DNA from: Lyticum sinuosum
GTDB lineage: Bacteria; Pseudomonadota; Alphaproteobacteria; Rickettsiales; Midichloriaceae
Assembly (NCBI RefSeq): GCF_034471385.1
Contig: NZ_JARGYU010000003.1
Location: forward strand, 1-64,000
DNA: 64,000 nucleotides
Direction of reading: 5' to 3'
Below are positions 55,543-64,000 of the stretch, one piece after another. Both the position numbers and the translations under genes were made by a program. The notes beneath the pieces were generated by a model. That model saw nothing but the letters and a program-made list of their open reading frames with translations, made no database searches and was not told where the DNA came from. Every line of letters starts with the position of its first letter. Position 1 is the first letter of the stretch.

Positions 55543-56190
55543 TTAAATATTGTTATTTATTTTACTGAGGCAAATTCGCAACATATCCTCAAAATTGCAA
55601 TCAGAATTATCAATCATTACTGTTTTGACAACAATTTGTGATTTTGATCTAGGAAATCCCAAATTAACAAGAGTAGATACAATATCTTTATATAATTCTA
55701 TATTTTTTTCATTTTGAATTATTAAATTTCTACTTAAATTGATTTCATTTGCATTTGAATCAATTGAATTTAACTCATTTTCTATTTCTTTTAAGAATTT
55801 ACTATCATGTAATTCGTTGATAAGACGCATAGCCATCTTTTTACCAATTCCATTTACATTAGTAAAAAATTTATAATCAGAAGTTAATATTGCATTAAGT
55901 ATTTTTCTTAAATTTGCAGAATTCATAATAGAAATAGACATTTTTGCTCCTATTCCTTGAATTTTTATTAAAGTACTAAATAAAAGCTTTTCTAAATAAC
56001 TCTGAAAACCATAAAGTGTAAGAGAATCCTCACGTACAATCATTTCTGTTATAATAACAGCATCTTTATTAATAATAAGAGAAGATAATAAAGACGCAGA
56101 TCCATATACGATGTATCCAACTCCATTCACATTAATAATAAAGTGATCAGATGTGATAAAAATAATTGTTCCTGTTAGTTGACCTATCAT
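55543..56190 (-). CDS. ruvA: Holliday junction DNA helicase subunit RuvA
   Basis: Binds Holliday junctions and recruits RuvB. Domains: N-terminal OB fold (MIGQLTGTIIFITSDHFIIN), two helix-hairpin-helix motifs (IKIQGIGAKMS and VNGIGKKMAMRL), and a C-terminal RuvB-binding domain (VSTLVNLGFPRSKSQIVVK). At 215 residues it is normal. ruvB and ruvC are not adjacent, another broken operon. Confidence 0.95.
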   Translation of the reverse strand: MIGQLTGTIIFITSDHFIINVNGVGYIVYGSASLLSSLIINKDAVIITEMIVREDSLTLYGFQSYLEKLLFSTLIKIQGIGAKMSISIMNSANLRKILNAILTSDYKFFTNVNGIGKKMAMRLINELHDSKFLKEIENELNSIDSNANEINLSRNLIIQNEKNIELYKDIVSTLVNLGFPRSKSQIVVKTVMIDNSDCNFEDMLRICLSKINNNI

Positions 56191-56391
56191 TATTTTACTG
56201 CTATAATTCTTGTTAGAGGAAATTAAATCATTAGTTTTTAACTTAATATTTCAAAAATTCTTGATAAAAATCTTGAATATTTTTAGAATATGTTATTTAT
56301 ATTTCCCTAATTAAGAAGCTTATTGGTATATGTAACTCTTTACATACTAAATCCTTTCAATTGCTTCAATAAATATTTTAGACTCTCTCCT

Positions 56392-56477
56392 GCCCGCATG
56401 ATGGAATGGTAGACATAACGGACTTAAAATCCGTGGGGATTTTTCTCTTGCCAGTTCAAGTCTGGCTGCGGGTACCA
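56392..56477 (+). tRNA. tRNA-Leu(TAA)
   Basis: A class II tRNA of 86 bases with a long variable arm and encoded CCA. The acceptor pairs GCCCGCA with TGCGGGT, the anticodon stem ACGGA/TCCGT encloses the loop CTTAAAA, and the T arm has AGTTCAAGTCT. Anticodon TAA reads TTA and TTG, the main leucine codons in this AT-rich genome. Confidence 0.97.
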
Positions 56478-56614
56478 TAAATGCGTAATATTCCAATCTG
56501 TTTTTTATTCACTCATCAGCGTTTTAAATTCTTAGTAGATATTTCTCTACTTACAAAAAGCAATTAATTTGTTTCAAATATTATAAAATATATTCGGGAA
56601 TTTATCTTTTTAGA

Positions 56615-58969
56615 ATGAGTAATAAAAACTACTTTTATGTCAATGAAAAGCTAAAATTCCTAGAAAAAACAATTCTTTCAAGAATTAATGATTTATATTC
56701 ACAAAATGATATAATAGAAATTGAAACAGCTTTATCAATACTTAATCAATTAACAATAAAGATAAGTCAAATTGATCAAGAAAGAAAATCATATTATATA
56801 AATATTGATAGTAATTACAATAATTTATGTAAAAATCAATTAATTACTAAAGTAAAAAATATAAACTTTAATAATCATGTTATTCTAAGTAATTATGTTT
56901 TTAGTGAGTTAAAAATAGAAATATCTTTAAAAATTGCTATATATTTAATAGATATTCACACTGATGTAAAAACTATAATTTCAGCAATTTTACAGAATTG
57001 TCATTTACTTTCTAAAGAATACATTACAGAAATTAAAACTAAAATTACTTCTAATAATAAAATTTTCTTAATAAGCAAAAGATTATCGAAATTAGAACAT
57101 GCCTATAAAGATATAAAAAATGTTCAAAATAATTGTAAAGCTTATAATTCTTTTTTAAGTATCGCTAAGGATAATCGTACAATATTAATATTATTAGCCC
57201 AAATATTATATAGAGCTGAATCTGAGATTAATAATTTATCTTCAACAGAAAAACATAAATTTATTTGTGCATTGGAATATATTTATATCCCTCTTGCATC
57301 AAAAATTAAAGTACAATATTTTAAAAATAGACTCGAAAATATACTTTTTTTTGAAAAAAATCCAACATTATATAAATCTATTAATAATCGCTTAAATCTA
57401 TTAAAACAAAATAATAATATCGATATACATGATTTTATTATTGAATTAACTAGTTTAATTTCTCAAGAAGGCATCGATTTTAGAATTGAAGGAAGAGAAA
57501 AGACAGTTTATTCAATATGGAAAAAAATGAAAAAAAAACAAATACCATTTGAGAAAATTTTTGATATTTTCGGGTTTCGTATTATTACATCAGATATTAA
57601 AGATTGTTATATATTTCTTGCTTTAATACATACAAAATATAAAGTAAATTCACATGAATTTACGGATTATATTAGCGTTCCTAAGAGCAATAATTATCAA
57701 TCTCTTCATACTATAATATATTTTAATAATAATAAAAATTCTGCTTTAGAAATACAAATAAGAACAGCAAAAATGCATAAAATTGCAGAATTTGGATTAG
57801 CATCACATTGGCATTATAAAAGTGGATATAAATATAGCTCTTTTTTAGATCAAAAAATAATAATTTATAATAATAAGGAGGAAAGTAATAATAAAGAGGA
57901 AAATAATATACAAGAAAATTTTAATATAGATTATATACATCATAATTATATAAAAAAAAACATATTTTGTTTTATTCCATATGGAAAAATGATATCTTTA
58001 CCCGAAGGATCTACAGCGCTTGATTTTGCTTTTATCGTCCACTCAAGAATAGCAAAGAGGGCATTATACGCTAAAATAAATAATTTAGTTAGAACTCTTA
58101 ACACAAGACTTTTTAATGGAGACTGTGTAAAGATAGTTCAATCTTTAAATGATCAACAAAATCATCATTGGTTGACACATAATATCACTAAAAGTGAAGA
58201 TATAGATATTATTAATAATAAAAAACTTGTCAAAATTGGTAAAACTTCATTATTAAATTATTTAAGTCAAAAAAAAATTGTATATGATGAAAATATATTT
58301 GTAAATAATTTAGAATACTTCAAATGTCAAAATATTGAAGAATTTTTTTATAAGATTGGAATTAAAGATTTATCATTAAATGATATTGTAAATTCTATAT
58401 TATATAATAAAACATCTCAAAAATTTGTAAAAGAATTTTTCTTTTCTTTTAAAAATATTATAAAAAATTTTATTAAAAATATAAAAAATATACAAAAAAA
58501 TAATGCAAATTCAGTAATTATTAAAAATTTTTATGCTTTAAAAAAAAATACTAATATAAAATTTTCTAAATGCTGTTGTCCTGTACCAGGTGATGAAATA
58601 ATATGTATTGTTAATAAAAAAGAAGAATTTCAAGTCCATCATATAAAATGTAAAAAAATAAAATATGATAAAGAAATTATCAATATTATTGATGTTAGCT
58701 GGTCTAATATCATAGCACAAAAAAGTAATTTTTATTGCAGGATAGAAATGTTAATCTCTGATAAATCTGGAAGTTTAGCTAATGTACTTCTTACAATTTC
58801 AGAATTAAAAATTAATGTTAATGATATTATAATCGATCATAAAAATGTAAACATATCAAAAATAATTTTATCAATAGAAGTAAAATGTGCAAAACAACTC
58901 AATTGCTTAATAGATAAAATAAAAAAAATGTCTAATGTTTATAAATGCAAGAGATACTTTAAAATATAA
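56615..58969 (+). CDS. RelA/SpoT-family (p)ppGpp synthetase with decayed hydrolase domain
   Basis: Long RSH alarmone enzyme of 784 residues. The synthetase domain (about 280-400) looks intact: GREKTVYSIWKKM, FDIFGFRIITS, EFTDYISVPKSNNYQSLHT (YQSLHT at 361-366) and EIQIRTAKMHKIAEFGLASH, here only in parts. It is followed by TGS (FIPYGKMISLPEGSTALDFA, about 450-510) and a C-terminal ACT domain. The N-terminal domain keeps the RSH helical pattern, but the HD signature (HD-x-x-E-D) reads QNCHLL, and the later DRLHN motif reads QILYRAES. It should therefore synthesise but not hydrolyse (p)ppGpp. Confidence 0.92.
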   Translation: MSNKNYFYVNEKLKFLEKTILSRINDLYSQNDIIEIETALSILNQLTIKISQIDQERKSYYINIDSNYNNLCKNQLITKVKNINFNNHVILSNYVFSELKIEISLKIAIYLIDIHTDVKTIISAILQNCHLLSKEYITEIKTKITSNNKIFLISKRLSKLEHAYKDIKNVQNNCKAYNSFLSIAKDNRTILILLAQILYRAESEINNLSSTEKHKFICALEYIYIPLASKIKVQYFKNRLENILFFEKNPTLYKSINNRLNLLKQNNNIDIHDFIIELTSLISQEGIDFRIEGREKTVYSIWKKMKKKQIPFEKIFDIFGFRIITSDIKDCYIFLALIHTKYKVNSHEFTDYISVPKSNNYQSLHTIIYFNNNKNSALEIQIRTAKMHKIAEFGLASHWHYKSGYKYSSFLDQKIIIYNNKEESNNKEENNIQENFNIDYIHHNYIKKNIFCFIPYGKMISLPEGSTALDFAFIVHSRIAKRALYAKINNLVRTLNTRLFNGDCVKIVQSLNDQQNHHWLTHNITKSEDIDIINNKKLVKIGKTSLLNYLSQKKIVYDENIFVNNLEYFKCQNIEEFFYKIGIKDLSLNDIVNSILYNKTSQKFVKEFFFSFKNIIKNFIKNIKNIQKNNANSVIIKNFYALKKNTNIKFSKCCCPVPGDEIICIVNKKEEFQVHHIKCKKIKYDKEIINIIDVSWSNIIAQKSNFYCRIEMLISDKSGSLANVLLTISELKINVNDIIIDHKNVNISKIILSIEVKCAKQLNCLIDKIKKMSNVYKCKRYFKI

Positions 58970-59066
58970 AGTAATTTATATTGATTTTTTACATTAATTA
59001 TATAGATTTTTATAATAATTTATTATAAAATAAAATAAATAAAAATTTTATGAAATTCATAAAATT

Positions 59067-59319
59067 ATGGTAGATATAAAAAAAAACTATTTTTATTAGA
59101 TTAATACCAAAGTCATCTAAAAACTTTGTTGCTGATTTTCGCTATCTTGATAATGGACAGAAACAAATGATTATATATGTCACAGAACCACCAGATAAAG
59201 GATTAGCTAATAAAAGAATGTTGAAAATGCTGGCTGAATATTATAAGATTCCAGTATCATGTATAAAGTTAATTCGTGGTCATACAACAAAAAATAAAAT
59301 TGTACAACTCATAATGTAA
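59067..59319 (+). pseudogene. YggU/DUF167 gene with poly(A) frameshift
   Basis: From about 59089 to the stop at 59319 the reading frame codes for a clear DUF167 protein: IFIRLIPKSSKNFVAD, YVTEPPDKGLANKRML, LAEYYKIPVS, and IKLIRGHTTKNKIVQLI. No ATG, GTG or TTG precedes it in this frame. An ATG at 59067 begins MVDIKK in the neighbouring frame, and the two frames meet in a run of nine A (59078-59086). With eight A the gene would be complete, starting MVDIKKTIFIRL. It may be a true decaying gene, rescued by slippage, or a sequence error. Confidence 0.8.
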
Positions 59320-59451
59320 ATATATCGCATATAATACTATATCATATAATAATATTCAGTATTAATAAAATATATATAAAATTTATAATATTAAAACAAA
59401 AATACTAATATAAATTATTTACAATATAAAAAACTAATTTTTATAAAAATT

Positions 59452-59778
59452 ATGATAAGATTAACTAAAACTGCTGAGAATAGAATTTTTTCTCTTATGA
59501 AATCAGCGCCTGAAGGATCAGTTGCATTTCATATAAAGATAAGAGAAAGAGGATGTACTGGGTTGTCATATGTTTTTAATTACATTAATGAGTATTCTAA
59601 TGGAGATGAAATCATAACTCTGTCCAATGGTTGTAAAGTTGTAATAGATTCTAAATCTTGTTTATATCTCATTGGTTCAGAACTCGACTATATAGAAGAA
59701 GAATTATCATCACGTTTTATATTTAAAAATCCAAATGCTAAAGGGTATTGTGGTTGTGGAGAGTCTTTTCGAATATAA
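59452..59778 (+). CDS. A-type iron-sulfur carrier (IscA/HesB family)
   Basis: Carries Fe-S clusters to apo-proteins. The three conserved cysteines are C35 (ERGCTGLSY), C100 and C102 (GYCGCGESF). Length 108 is typical. The usual isc operon does not surround it. It functions in the same pathway as Nfu at 7464. It could be named IscA, ErpA or SufA; sequence alone does not separate these here. Confidence 0.93.
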   Translation: MIRLTKTAENRIFSLMKSAPEGSVAFHIKIRERGCTGLSYVFNYINEYSNGDEIITLSNGCKVVIDSKSCLYLIGSELDYIEEELSSRFIFKNPNAKGYCGCGESFRI

Positions 59779-59968
59779 TTAAAAATATTTCTCGATTTTA
59801 ATAAAAACTTTAATATTATTTAAATATTATTGAACTAAATCTGATTATACTAAAATGTAAATATTATAATTAGAATAATAAATTTTATTCTATTATCTTT
59901 ATCAATATTCTTTACAAAAAATCGTAAATCCTGCAGTATTTAATAAATAATTAAAAATTCTGATAAAA

Positions 59969-60871
59969 TTATTTAAAATTATCAGTACTAATGATCTTAT
60001 TCAAATAAGATTCTTTACTCATCAGAAGTATATTCTCATTTTTATCAACTGCTAATCCATATATTGACTCTTTCTTTTTAACATATGCCCAAGCATTATC
60101 TCCATAGCTATAGTGCCACCATTCAAATCCATAATTAACAAGATCTGATTTTATAGCAGCATTTAGTAAAAGTAGTCTATTTTCTCTTTGTTTTTGTGTA
60201 GTTCTTTTAGAAAATGTTTCTTGTTGATCATTATGACCATAAATTGTATCAAACATTCCCATATCCATTAAATTAATATCATTTTCATTTTGTACAAATA
60301 ATGTTATATCAATGGCGGCTCCAGTCGCATGTGTTGGAATATTATCTATAAAAGGTGAAACATGTTTAGTAGTTTCATAATACGCAATTTCTTTATTTTG
60401 AGTATTTTTTAAAATTTCCAGAAATTTCTTGTCAAAATACTCTTTTTGCTTCCATAATGGTCTTAATCCCTCAAAATATGCAATTCCTATATTATTAGGT
60501 AAAAATTCTAGCATTTTTAGCAATTTTTTATATAAACCAGATCTTACTTTGGAATATCCATCGTATGTGTTTTTATATTTTGTATCTATAACAGATATTG
60601 GTTTGATTCTTGGATTATTTACTTCAAGTAAATCAATAAATTTTTCATTTTTTATATTTAATTTAACTTTTTTAACATTATCACTTGCAATCGGGATATA
60701 AAGTATATTTTCTGATATTTCAAAATTAACTTCAGGAAAATCCCAAGGTTTAGAAGCTTCAGATGCAAATAATTGATTATTTTCAGATAAAAAATTCATA
60801 ATTAATATTATAATAAAATTTATCATATAATAAAGTTTTATGTTTAAACTTTTTTTGTTGAAATTTCTCAA
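59969..60871 (-). CDS. VanX/DdpX-like D-Ala-D-Ala dipeptidase, secreted
   Basis: Zinc dipeptidase of the M15 family. Predicted ligands are H181 and D188 in THATGAAIDITLF, and H253 with catalytic E250 in FEWWHYSYG. The upstream motif FEGLRPLWKQKEYFDKKF is also typical. Residues 1-37 are a signal peptide, so it acts in the periplasm or outside. At 300 residues it is longer than VanX, with an extra N-terminal part. It may trim or recycle peptidoglycan stems. It is divergent from the lysozyme-domain gene. Confidence 0.9.
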   Translation of the reverse strand: MRNFNKKSLNIKLYYMINFIIILIMNFLSENNQLFASEASKPWDFPEVNFEISENILYIPIASDNVKKVKLNIKNEKFIDLLEVNNPRIKPISVIDTKYKNTYDGYSKVRSGLYKKLLKMLEFLPNNIGIAYFEGLRPLWKQKEYFDKKFLEILKNTQNKEIAYYETTKHVSPFIDNIPTHATGAAIDITLFVQNENDINLMDMGMFDTIYGHNDQQETFSKRTTQKQRENRLLLLNAAIKSDLVNYGFEWWHYSYGDNAWAYVKKKESIYGLAVDKNENILLMSKESYLNKIISTDNFK

Positions 60872-61246
60872 GAAGAATTACAATTCTTAAAATTTTATTT
60901 GTATTTATGTACTGTATAATATCTTTATAAAAGATTTATAACATAGTGGCTAATATCTTAATTAGCAATATTTTTCTTAAAAATAAATTTGTTAAAAATA
61001 AATTAGATAACTTTTTTTCTCAAAAATTTATTGATTTTAAAACATCAAAATCTATTTATAAAAAAATAAAAATATTTTAAAAATATTCTTCCTAAACAAG
61101 AATTTATATATTTAATATAGTAAAGTATTTTTTATAGCTATGATAATTTATTTAAAATATTTAACAATATTTTGTTTAAAATATGATAATTCGTAAATAA
61201 TATAATAAATAATCTTAATAAAAATAATAAATAATAGTAATAATAT
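60872..61246. other. Divergent spacer between dipeptidase and lysozyme genes
   Basis: A 375-base AT-rich region. GCTAAT (60949-60954) and ATTAGC (60961-60966) form a small inverted repeat upstream of the dipeptidase gene, a possible operator. TTAAAAATAAATT occurs twice near 60976 and 60991. No gene or RNA was recognised. Confidence 0.35.
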
Positions 61247-62302
61247 ATGACTATAAATAAGAATTTAAAGAAACTTTTTGATCATCATAAAAATGTTATT
61301 TCTCTTGAAGAAAGTAAAAATCCTTTGGAAGAAGATATATATGAAAATATACTTTCAAAAAATGTTGATAATTCTTTTAGAAGAGGAATTAAGCCGAAAA
61401 TACGCAAATTAAATCATATTAATAATTTTATTAAATCATATAAAGAAGAAAAATTAAATTTTGATGAAGAAATTTCACAAATAGAACAGATTAAAGATGA
61501 ATCTAGGATTGATTCTAATTTAAATAACAAAAGTATTAATAAATATGATAATAATATAAAATTAAAAGAAGCACTCTCAAAAGAGGAAATAGATGATATT
61601 ATAAAAAAGCAATTTAAGAAAGAAGATGAAATAGCTGCAGAAAAAATCCGAGATGATACAATTAATTTAGATCCTAATAATGAAAATGATAATAGGAAAA
61701 TAAAAGAAGTAGCAAAAGATCTTCTTTTTAAATCTGAAGGAAAGAGGTATGTCTCTTATAAAGATAATAATCCTGAGCGTGGTAGAATTACAATTGGCAT
61801 TGGTTTTAATATGGATGATCCTGGTGCAAGAACTATATGGTCACGTGCTTTTCCAGAAAATTTTGATAAAAAAGATAATAATATTCCTGATAATATTCCT
61901 GATTTTAATGATGCATATAATCGACTGATTTCATTAACTGAAGAGCAAGTATTCAAGCTTTTTGAATGTAGTTTTGAAGAAATATATAAAATTATTTCTG
62001 ATCATTATAAAGAATATTGGAATAAATTTATAGGTAATGAACAGATTGCAATTTTGAATATTGCATATAATGGCCCAAAAATTGTAACAATATGGAATGG
62101 AAAAGAAACTAATTTTTCTAAAAATATGAAGAAATGGGTTGATACTAAAGATGAAAGTTATCTGTGTAATGCTATATACGAAGTAAAATATCGTTCTGGA
62201 AGTCAATACAATGTAAAATTACAAAATAGAAAAACTATAGAAGCAATAATACTTTCAACTAATAAATCTCCACTATTCAAAAAATCAACTGATTTTATTT
62301 AA
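61247..62302 (+). CDS. Lysozyme-domain (GH24-like) protein with long charged N-terminus
   Basis: The C-terminal 195 residues resemble phage-type lysozymes (GH24): catalytic E164 in LLFKSEGKRYVSYKD, then GRITIGIGFNMDD, LTEEQVFKLFE, and AILNIAYNGP. Residues 1-155 are a highly charged Lys/Glu/Asp/Asn-rich region with no signal peptide or helix of membrane type. Total length is 351. No phage genes are nearby. It could be a secreted muramidase, an effector against other bacteria or a wall-remodelling enzyme. Export would require a dedicated system, since no Sec signal is seen. Confidence 0.75.
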   Translation: MTINKNLKKLFDHHKNVISLEESKNPLEEDIYENILSKNVDNSFRRGIKPKIRKLNHINNFIKSYKEEKLNFDEEISQIEQIKDESRIDSNLNNKSINKYDNNIKLKEALSKEEIDDIIKKQFKKEDEIAAEKIRDDTINLDPNNENDNRKIKEVAKDLLFKSEGKRYVSYKDNNPERGRITIGIGFNMDDPGARTIWSRAFPENFDKKDNNIPDNIPDFNDAYNRLISLTEEQVFKLFECSFEEIYKIISDHYKEYWNKFIGNEQIAILNIAYNGPKIVTIWNGKETNFSKNMKKWVDTKDESYLCNAIYEVKYRSGSQYNVKLQNRKTIEAIILSTNKSPLFKKSTDFI

Positions 62303-62711
62303 TAAAATAAAAATATCAGTAAAAAAAAGCTAAAAAATTAAAAAAAGATATATTGATAGAGACGATAAAAGATTTTTATATTAATACTCCAGATTATATA
62401 TAGATAATTATATTATTAGATGAAACTGGTAATAATGTTTACAGTTATTAAACTGAGTTTAGTTTATTATTTATTTACTATTTGAGAAAATATTAACAGA
62501 ACTTATTTGTAAGTATTTATAAGTTTATAATATTTTTTATAATCTTTTATAAAGTATAAAGATATTCTCAGATATTCTCTATCAAAACTTTATAAAAAGT
62601 CTTAAAAATTTGAGATTTTAATATATAAAAAATTATGAAGAATATAATTTCCCTAATGAAGAAAGGAATAATTATATAACTAAATACAAAAACAAAACGG
62701 AGAAAAAGAAA
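62303..62711. other. Spacer before tRNA-Asn, small hairpins only
   Basis: About 410 AT-rich bases. TAAACT and AGTTTA near 62450 form a 6-pair hairpin that overlaps a CAGTT/AACTG inverted repeat. No gene was recognised. The tRNA transcript (minus strand) would enter this region and may end here. Confidence 0.35.
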
Positions 62712-62786
62712 TGGCTCCCCGGGCCGGATTCGAACCAGCGACCTAGCGGTTAACAGCCGCTTGCTCTGCCGCTGAGCTACCGAGGA
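62712..62786 (-). tRNA. tRNA-Asn(GTT)
   Basis: A 75-base tRNA with encoded CCA. On the minus strand the acceptor pairs TCCTCGG with CCGGGGA, the anticodon stem AGCGG/CCGCT encloses CTGTTAA, and the T arm has GGTTCGAATCC. Anticodon GTT reads AAC and AAT, a very common codon in this genome. Confidence 0.97.
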
Positions 62787-63177
62787 ACATTAAATTTATA
62801 ATATCATTATCGATAGTATTATGTCTAGTACTTTTGTATTGAAAAATAAAATAATTTATCAACAAAAAATATTTTGAATTATTCAAATATATATTTATTA
62901 ATATAAATAATACGCTAATTATTATAATTTTTTGTTCATTTAAATGAATAAAATACTTTATCTGCTAATTAAAATTATTTTTTGATAAAAATATTTATAT
63001 ATATATTGTTGAGCAATAAGAAAATACAGTCTATATAGAAAATGCCGTCTATATGAGATCATTTTATAGAAGGTCTAAAAATAGTACTCTCATTTGAATT
63101 TATAAACCAATTAAATACTTCTATTAGATTAATTAATTAGGTTAATTAAGAGATCATACTAAAAAACCAATTATGAT
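62787..63177. other. Spacer between tRNA-Asn and tatC, nothing firm
   Basis: About 390 bases with no open frame of note. The tract CGTCTATAT/CAGTCTATAT is repeated around 63028-63052. It should contain the tRNA-Asn promoter near its left end. Confidence 0.35.
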
Positions 63178-64000
63178 TTAATCTTTTAAAAAAAAACTAC
63201 AAAAAAATATCATTAATTCATAAATTATTATTAATGGAATCGCAACAGAAACTTGGCTAATGACATCTGGTGGTGTAATAATTGCAGCAAATATAAATGA
63301 TATCACTATAAAATAACGGCGCCATAATCGCAATGTAGAAATACTAATTATTTTGGATACACATAATATACCTATTAATAATGGTAATTGAAATGACCAA
63401 ACAAACCCTGTTATTATATCTAAATAAAAAGATATAAAATTTATTAATTTAGGAGTTAAAATGACATCTATTTCTCTAACTTTGCTTAAAGAGAAAGATG
63501 TGAAAAATTTCCAAGATGCAGGAATAACTAAAAAATAAGCTGTACTTCCTCCACAAATTGCTAACAAACAAAAAAATAAGAGAGATAATGTAGCAATTTT
63601 TTTTTCTCTATAATAAAGTCCAGGGGCACAAAATAAATAAATTTGCCAAAAAATAAATGGAGATATTATTAATAAGGATATTCTATGAGATAAAGTAATA
63701 TAAGATGAAAATAATTCAGAAATATCAGTTGCTAATAACTTTATTGAATTTTTAGATGAAATTTGTAAAAATATAAAATGATATACATCATTTATAAAAT
63801 AATAAACAGTTATAAAAAACACTGAATAAACTAATAAACAATATATTAATCGTAAACGTATTTCACTATAATGTTCTAATAATGTATATTGTCGAAAATT
63901 GTTGTTATAAAAAGAATTTCTTTTTTTATTATTATTTATTTCATTTAATTTTTTATCATTATTTTGAATGTGCTTTTTCTTAATATAATCAGAATTAAAA
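63178..64000 (-). CDS. tatC: Sec-independent translocase TatC (5' end outside window)
   Basis: Receptor component that binds twin-arginine signal peptides of folded proteins. The family opening LLEHYSEIRLRLIYCLLVYS is at about 63824-63886, upstream of the first in-window start-like codon (GTG at 63822), so the gene must extend further. The frame stays open to the window edge, with a Lys/Asn-rich stretch of about 40 residues before the family opening and no ATG in it. Later features are FWQIYLFCAPGLYYREKK, FSLSKVREIDV-type loop, and SFQLPLLIGIL. Partial at 5'; the 3' end is complete. Confidence 0.93.
   Translation of the reverse strand, partial: FNSDYIKKKHIQNNDKKLNEINNNKKRNSFYNNNFRQYTLLEHYSEIRLRLIYCLLVYSVFFITVYYFINDVYHFIFLQISSKNSIKLLATDISELFSSYITLSHRISLLIISPFIFWQIYLFCAPGLYYREKKIATLSLLFFCLLAICGGSTAYFLVIPASWKFFTSFSLSKVREIDVILTPKLINFISFYLDIITGFVWSFQLPLLIGILCVSKIISISTLRLWRRYFIVISFIFAAIITPPDVISQVSVAIPLIIIYELMIFFCSFFLKD

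Noticed and set aside
1..64000. Insertion sequence, prophage, rRNA operon or TGA-as-Trp recoding
   Set aside because: No transposase, integrase, phage structural gene or rRNA was found, and Trp is coded by TGG in all conserved genes.

Overview
The window looks like a chromosomal segment of a host-restricted, probably obligate intracellular alphaproteobacterium, most like the Rickettsiales or Holosporales. By eye roughly four fifths of the bases are A or T. The standard code is used: Trp is TGG and nearly all stops are TAA. The gene families fit this group: a glycine-zipper '17 kDa antigen' type lipoprotein, pyruvate phosphate dikinase, a Cio-type cytochrome bd with a DUF2474 partner, a TPR/methyltransferase protein, an intradiol-dioxygenase-like secreted protein and a single long RelA/SpoT protein. 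I cannot name the genus. PRPP synthase, a phosphoglucose isomerase-like enzyme, a lipid A acyltransferase, MurD/MraY/UppS and FliP suggest a cell with a wall, probably lipid A, and more metabolism than the smallest Rickettsiales. Genes are on both strands in very short operons or alone. Many subunits of large complexes stand alone (atpB, nuoB, fliP, ruvA, mlaD), which suggests heavy rearrangement.

Layout. 1-6.4 kb: a HIT hydrolase, then three proteins of unknown function, including a 1236-residue Gln-rich repeat protein and a Lys-rich protein. 6.6-13.3 kb: atpB, nfu, a SpoU/TrmH methyltransferase, folA, an unknown membrane-anchored protein, a decayed Pcm-like protein and enolase. 13.3-20.5 kb: fliP divergent from a TPR-methyltransferase, prs, rsfS, argS and lptB. 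21-31 kb: a soluble lytic transglycosylase, cydAB with a DUF2474 protein, rsmE, thrS and a YfgM-like protein. 31.3-42 kb: dedA, tRNA-Gly, an EamA transporter, ppdK, rlmE, pgi, an MDR reductase and glmM. 42-48 kb: murD, mraY, uppS and degP. 48-56 kb: an MsbA-type ABC exporter, tsaE, lpxL-like, nuoB, the intradiol-like protein, GNAT, the lipoprotein, mlaD and ruvA. 56-64 kb: tRNA-Leu, relA/spoT, a frameshifted yggU, iscA, a VanX-like D,D-dipeptidase, a lysozyme-domain protein, tRNA-Asn and tatC, which runs off the window.

The most striking signal lies between the genes. Many spacers hold copies of pieces of genes. Some are tandem duplications at gene ends (rsfS, lptB/slt, the YfgM-like gene, pgi). 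Others are dispersed: a perfect 205-bp copy of a methyltransferase segment after argS, a diverged piece of the Lys-rich gene after folA, and four tandem copies after glmM of a segment that also sits in frame inside rlmE. No transposase is visible. In addition, two arrays of seven A/T tracts with an exact 11-bp period lie in opposite orientation on either side of the cyd operon, one ending at the rsmE start codon; this is a pattern expected to bend DNA.

Several proteins look worn or reshaped. The RelA/SpoT protein has lost the HD hydrolase signature but kept the synthetase motifs. The Pcm-like and intradiol-like proteins lack canonical active-site residues. MurD, RlmE, RsmE and ThrRS carry Asn/Lys/Ile-rich expansions. 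yggU needs a one-base change in a 9-A tract to be read.
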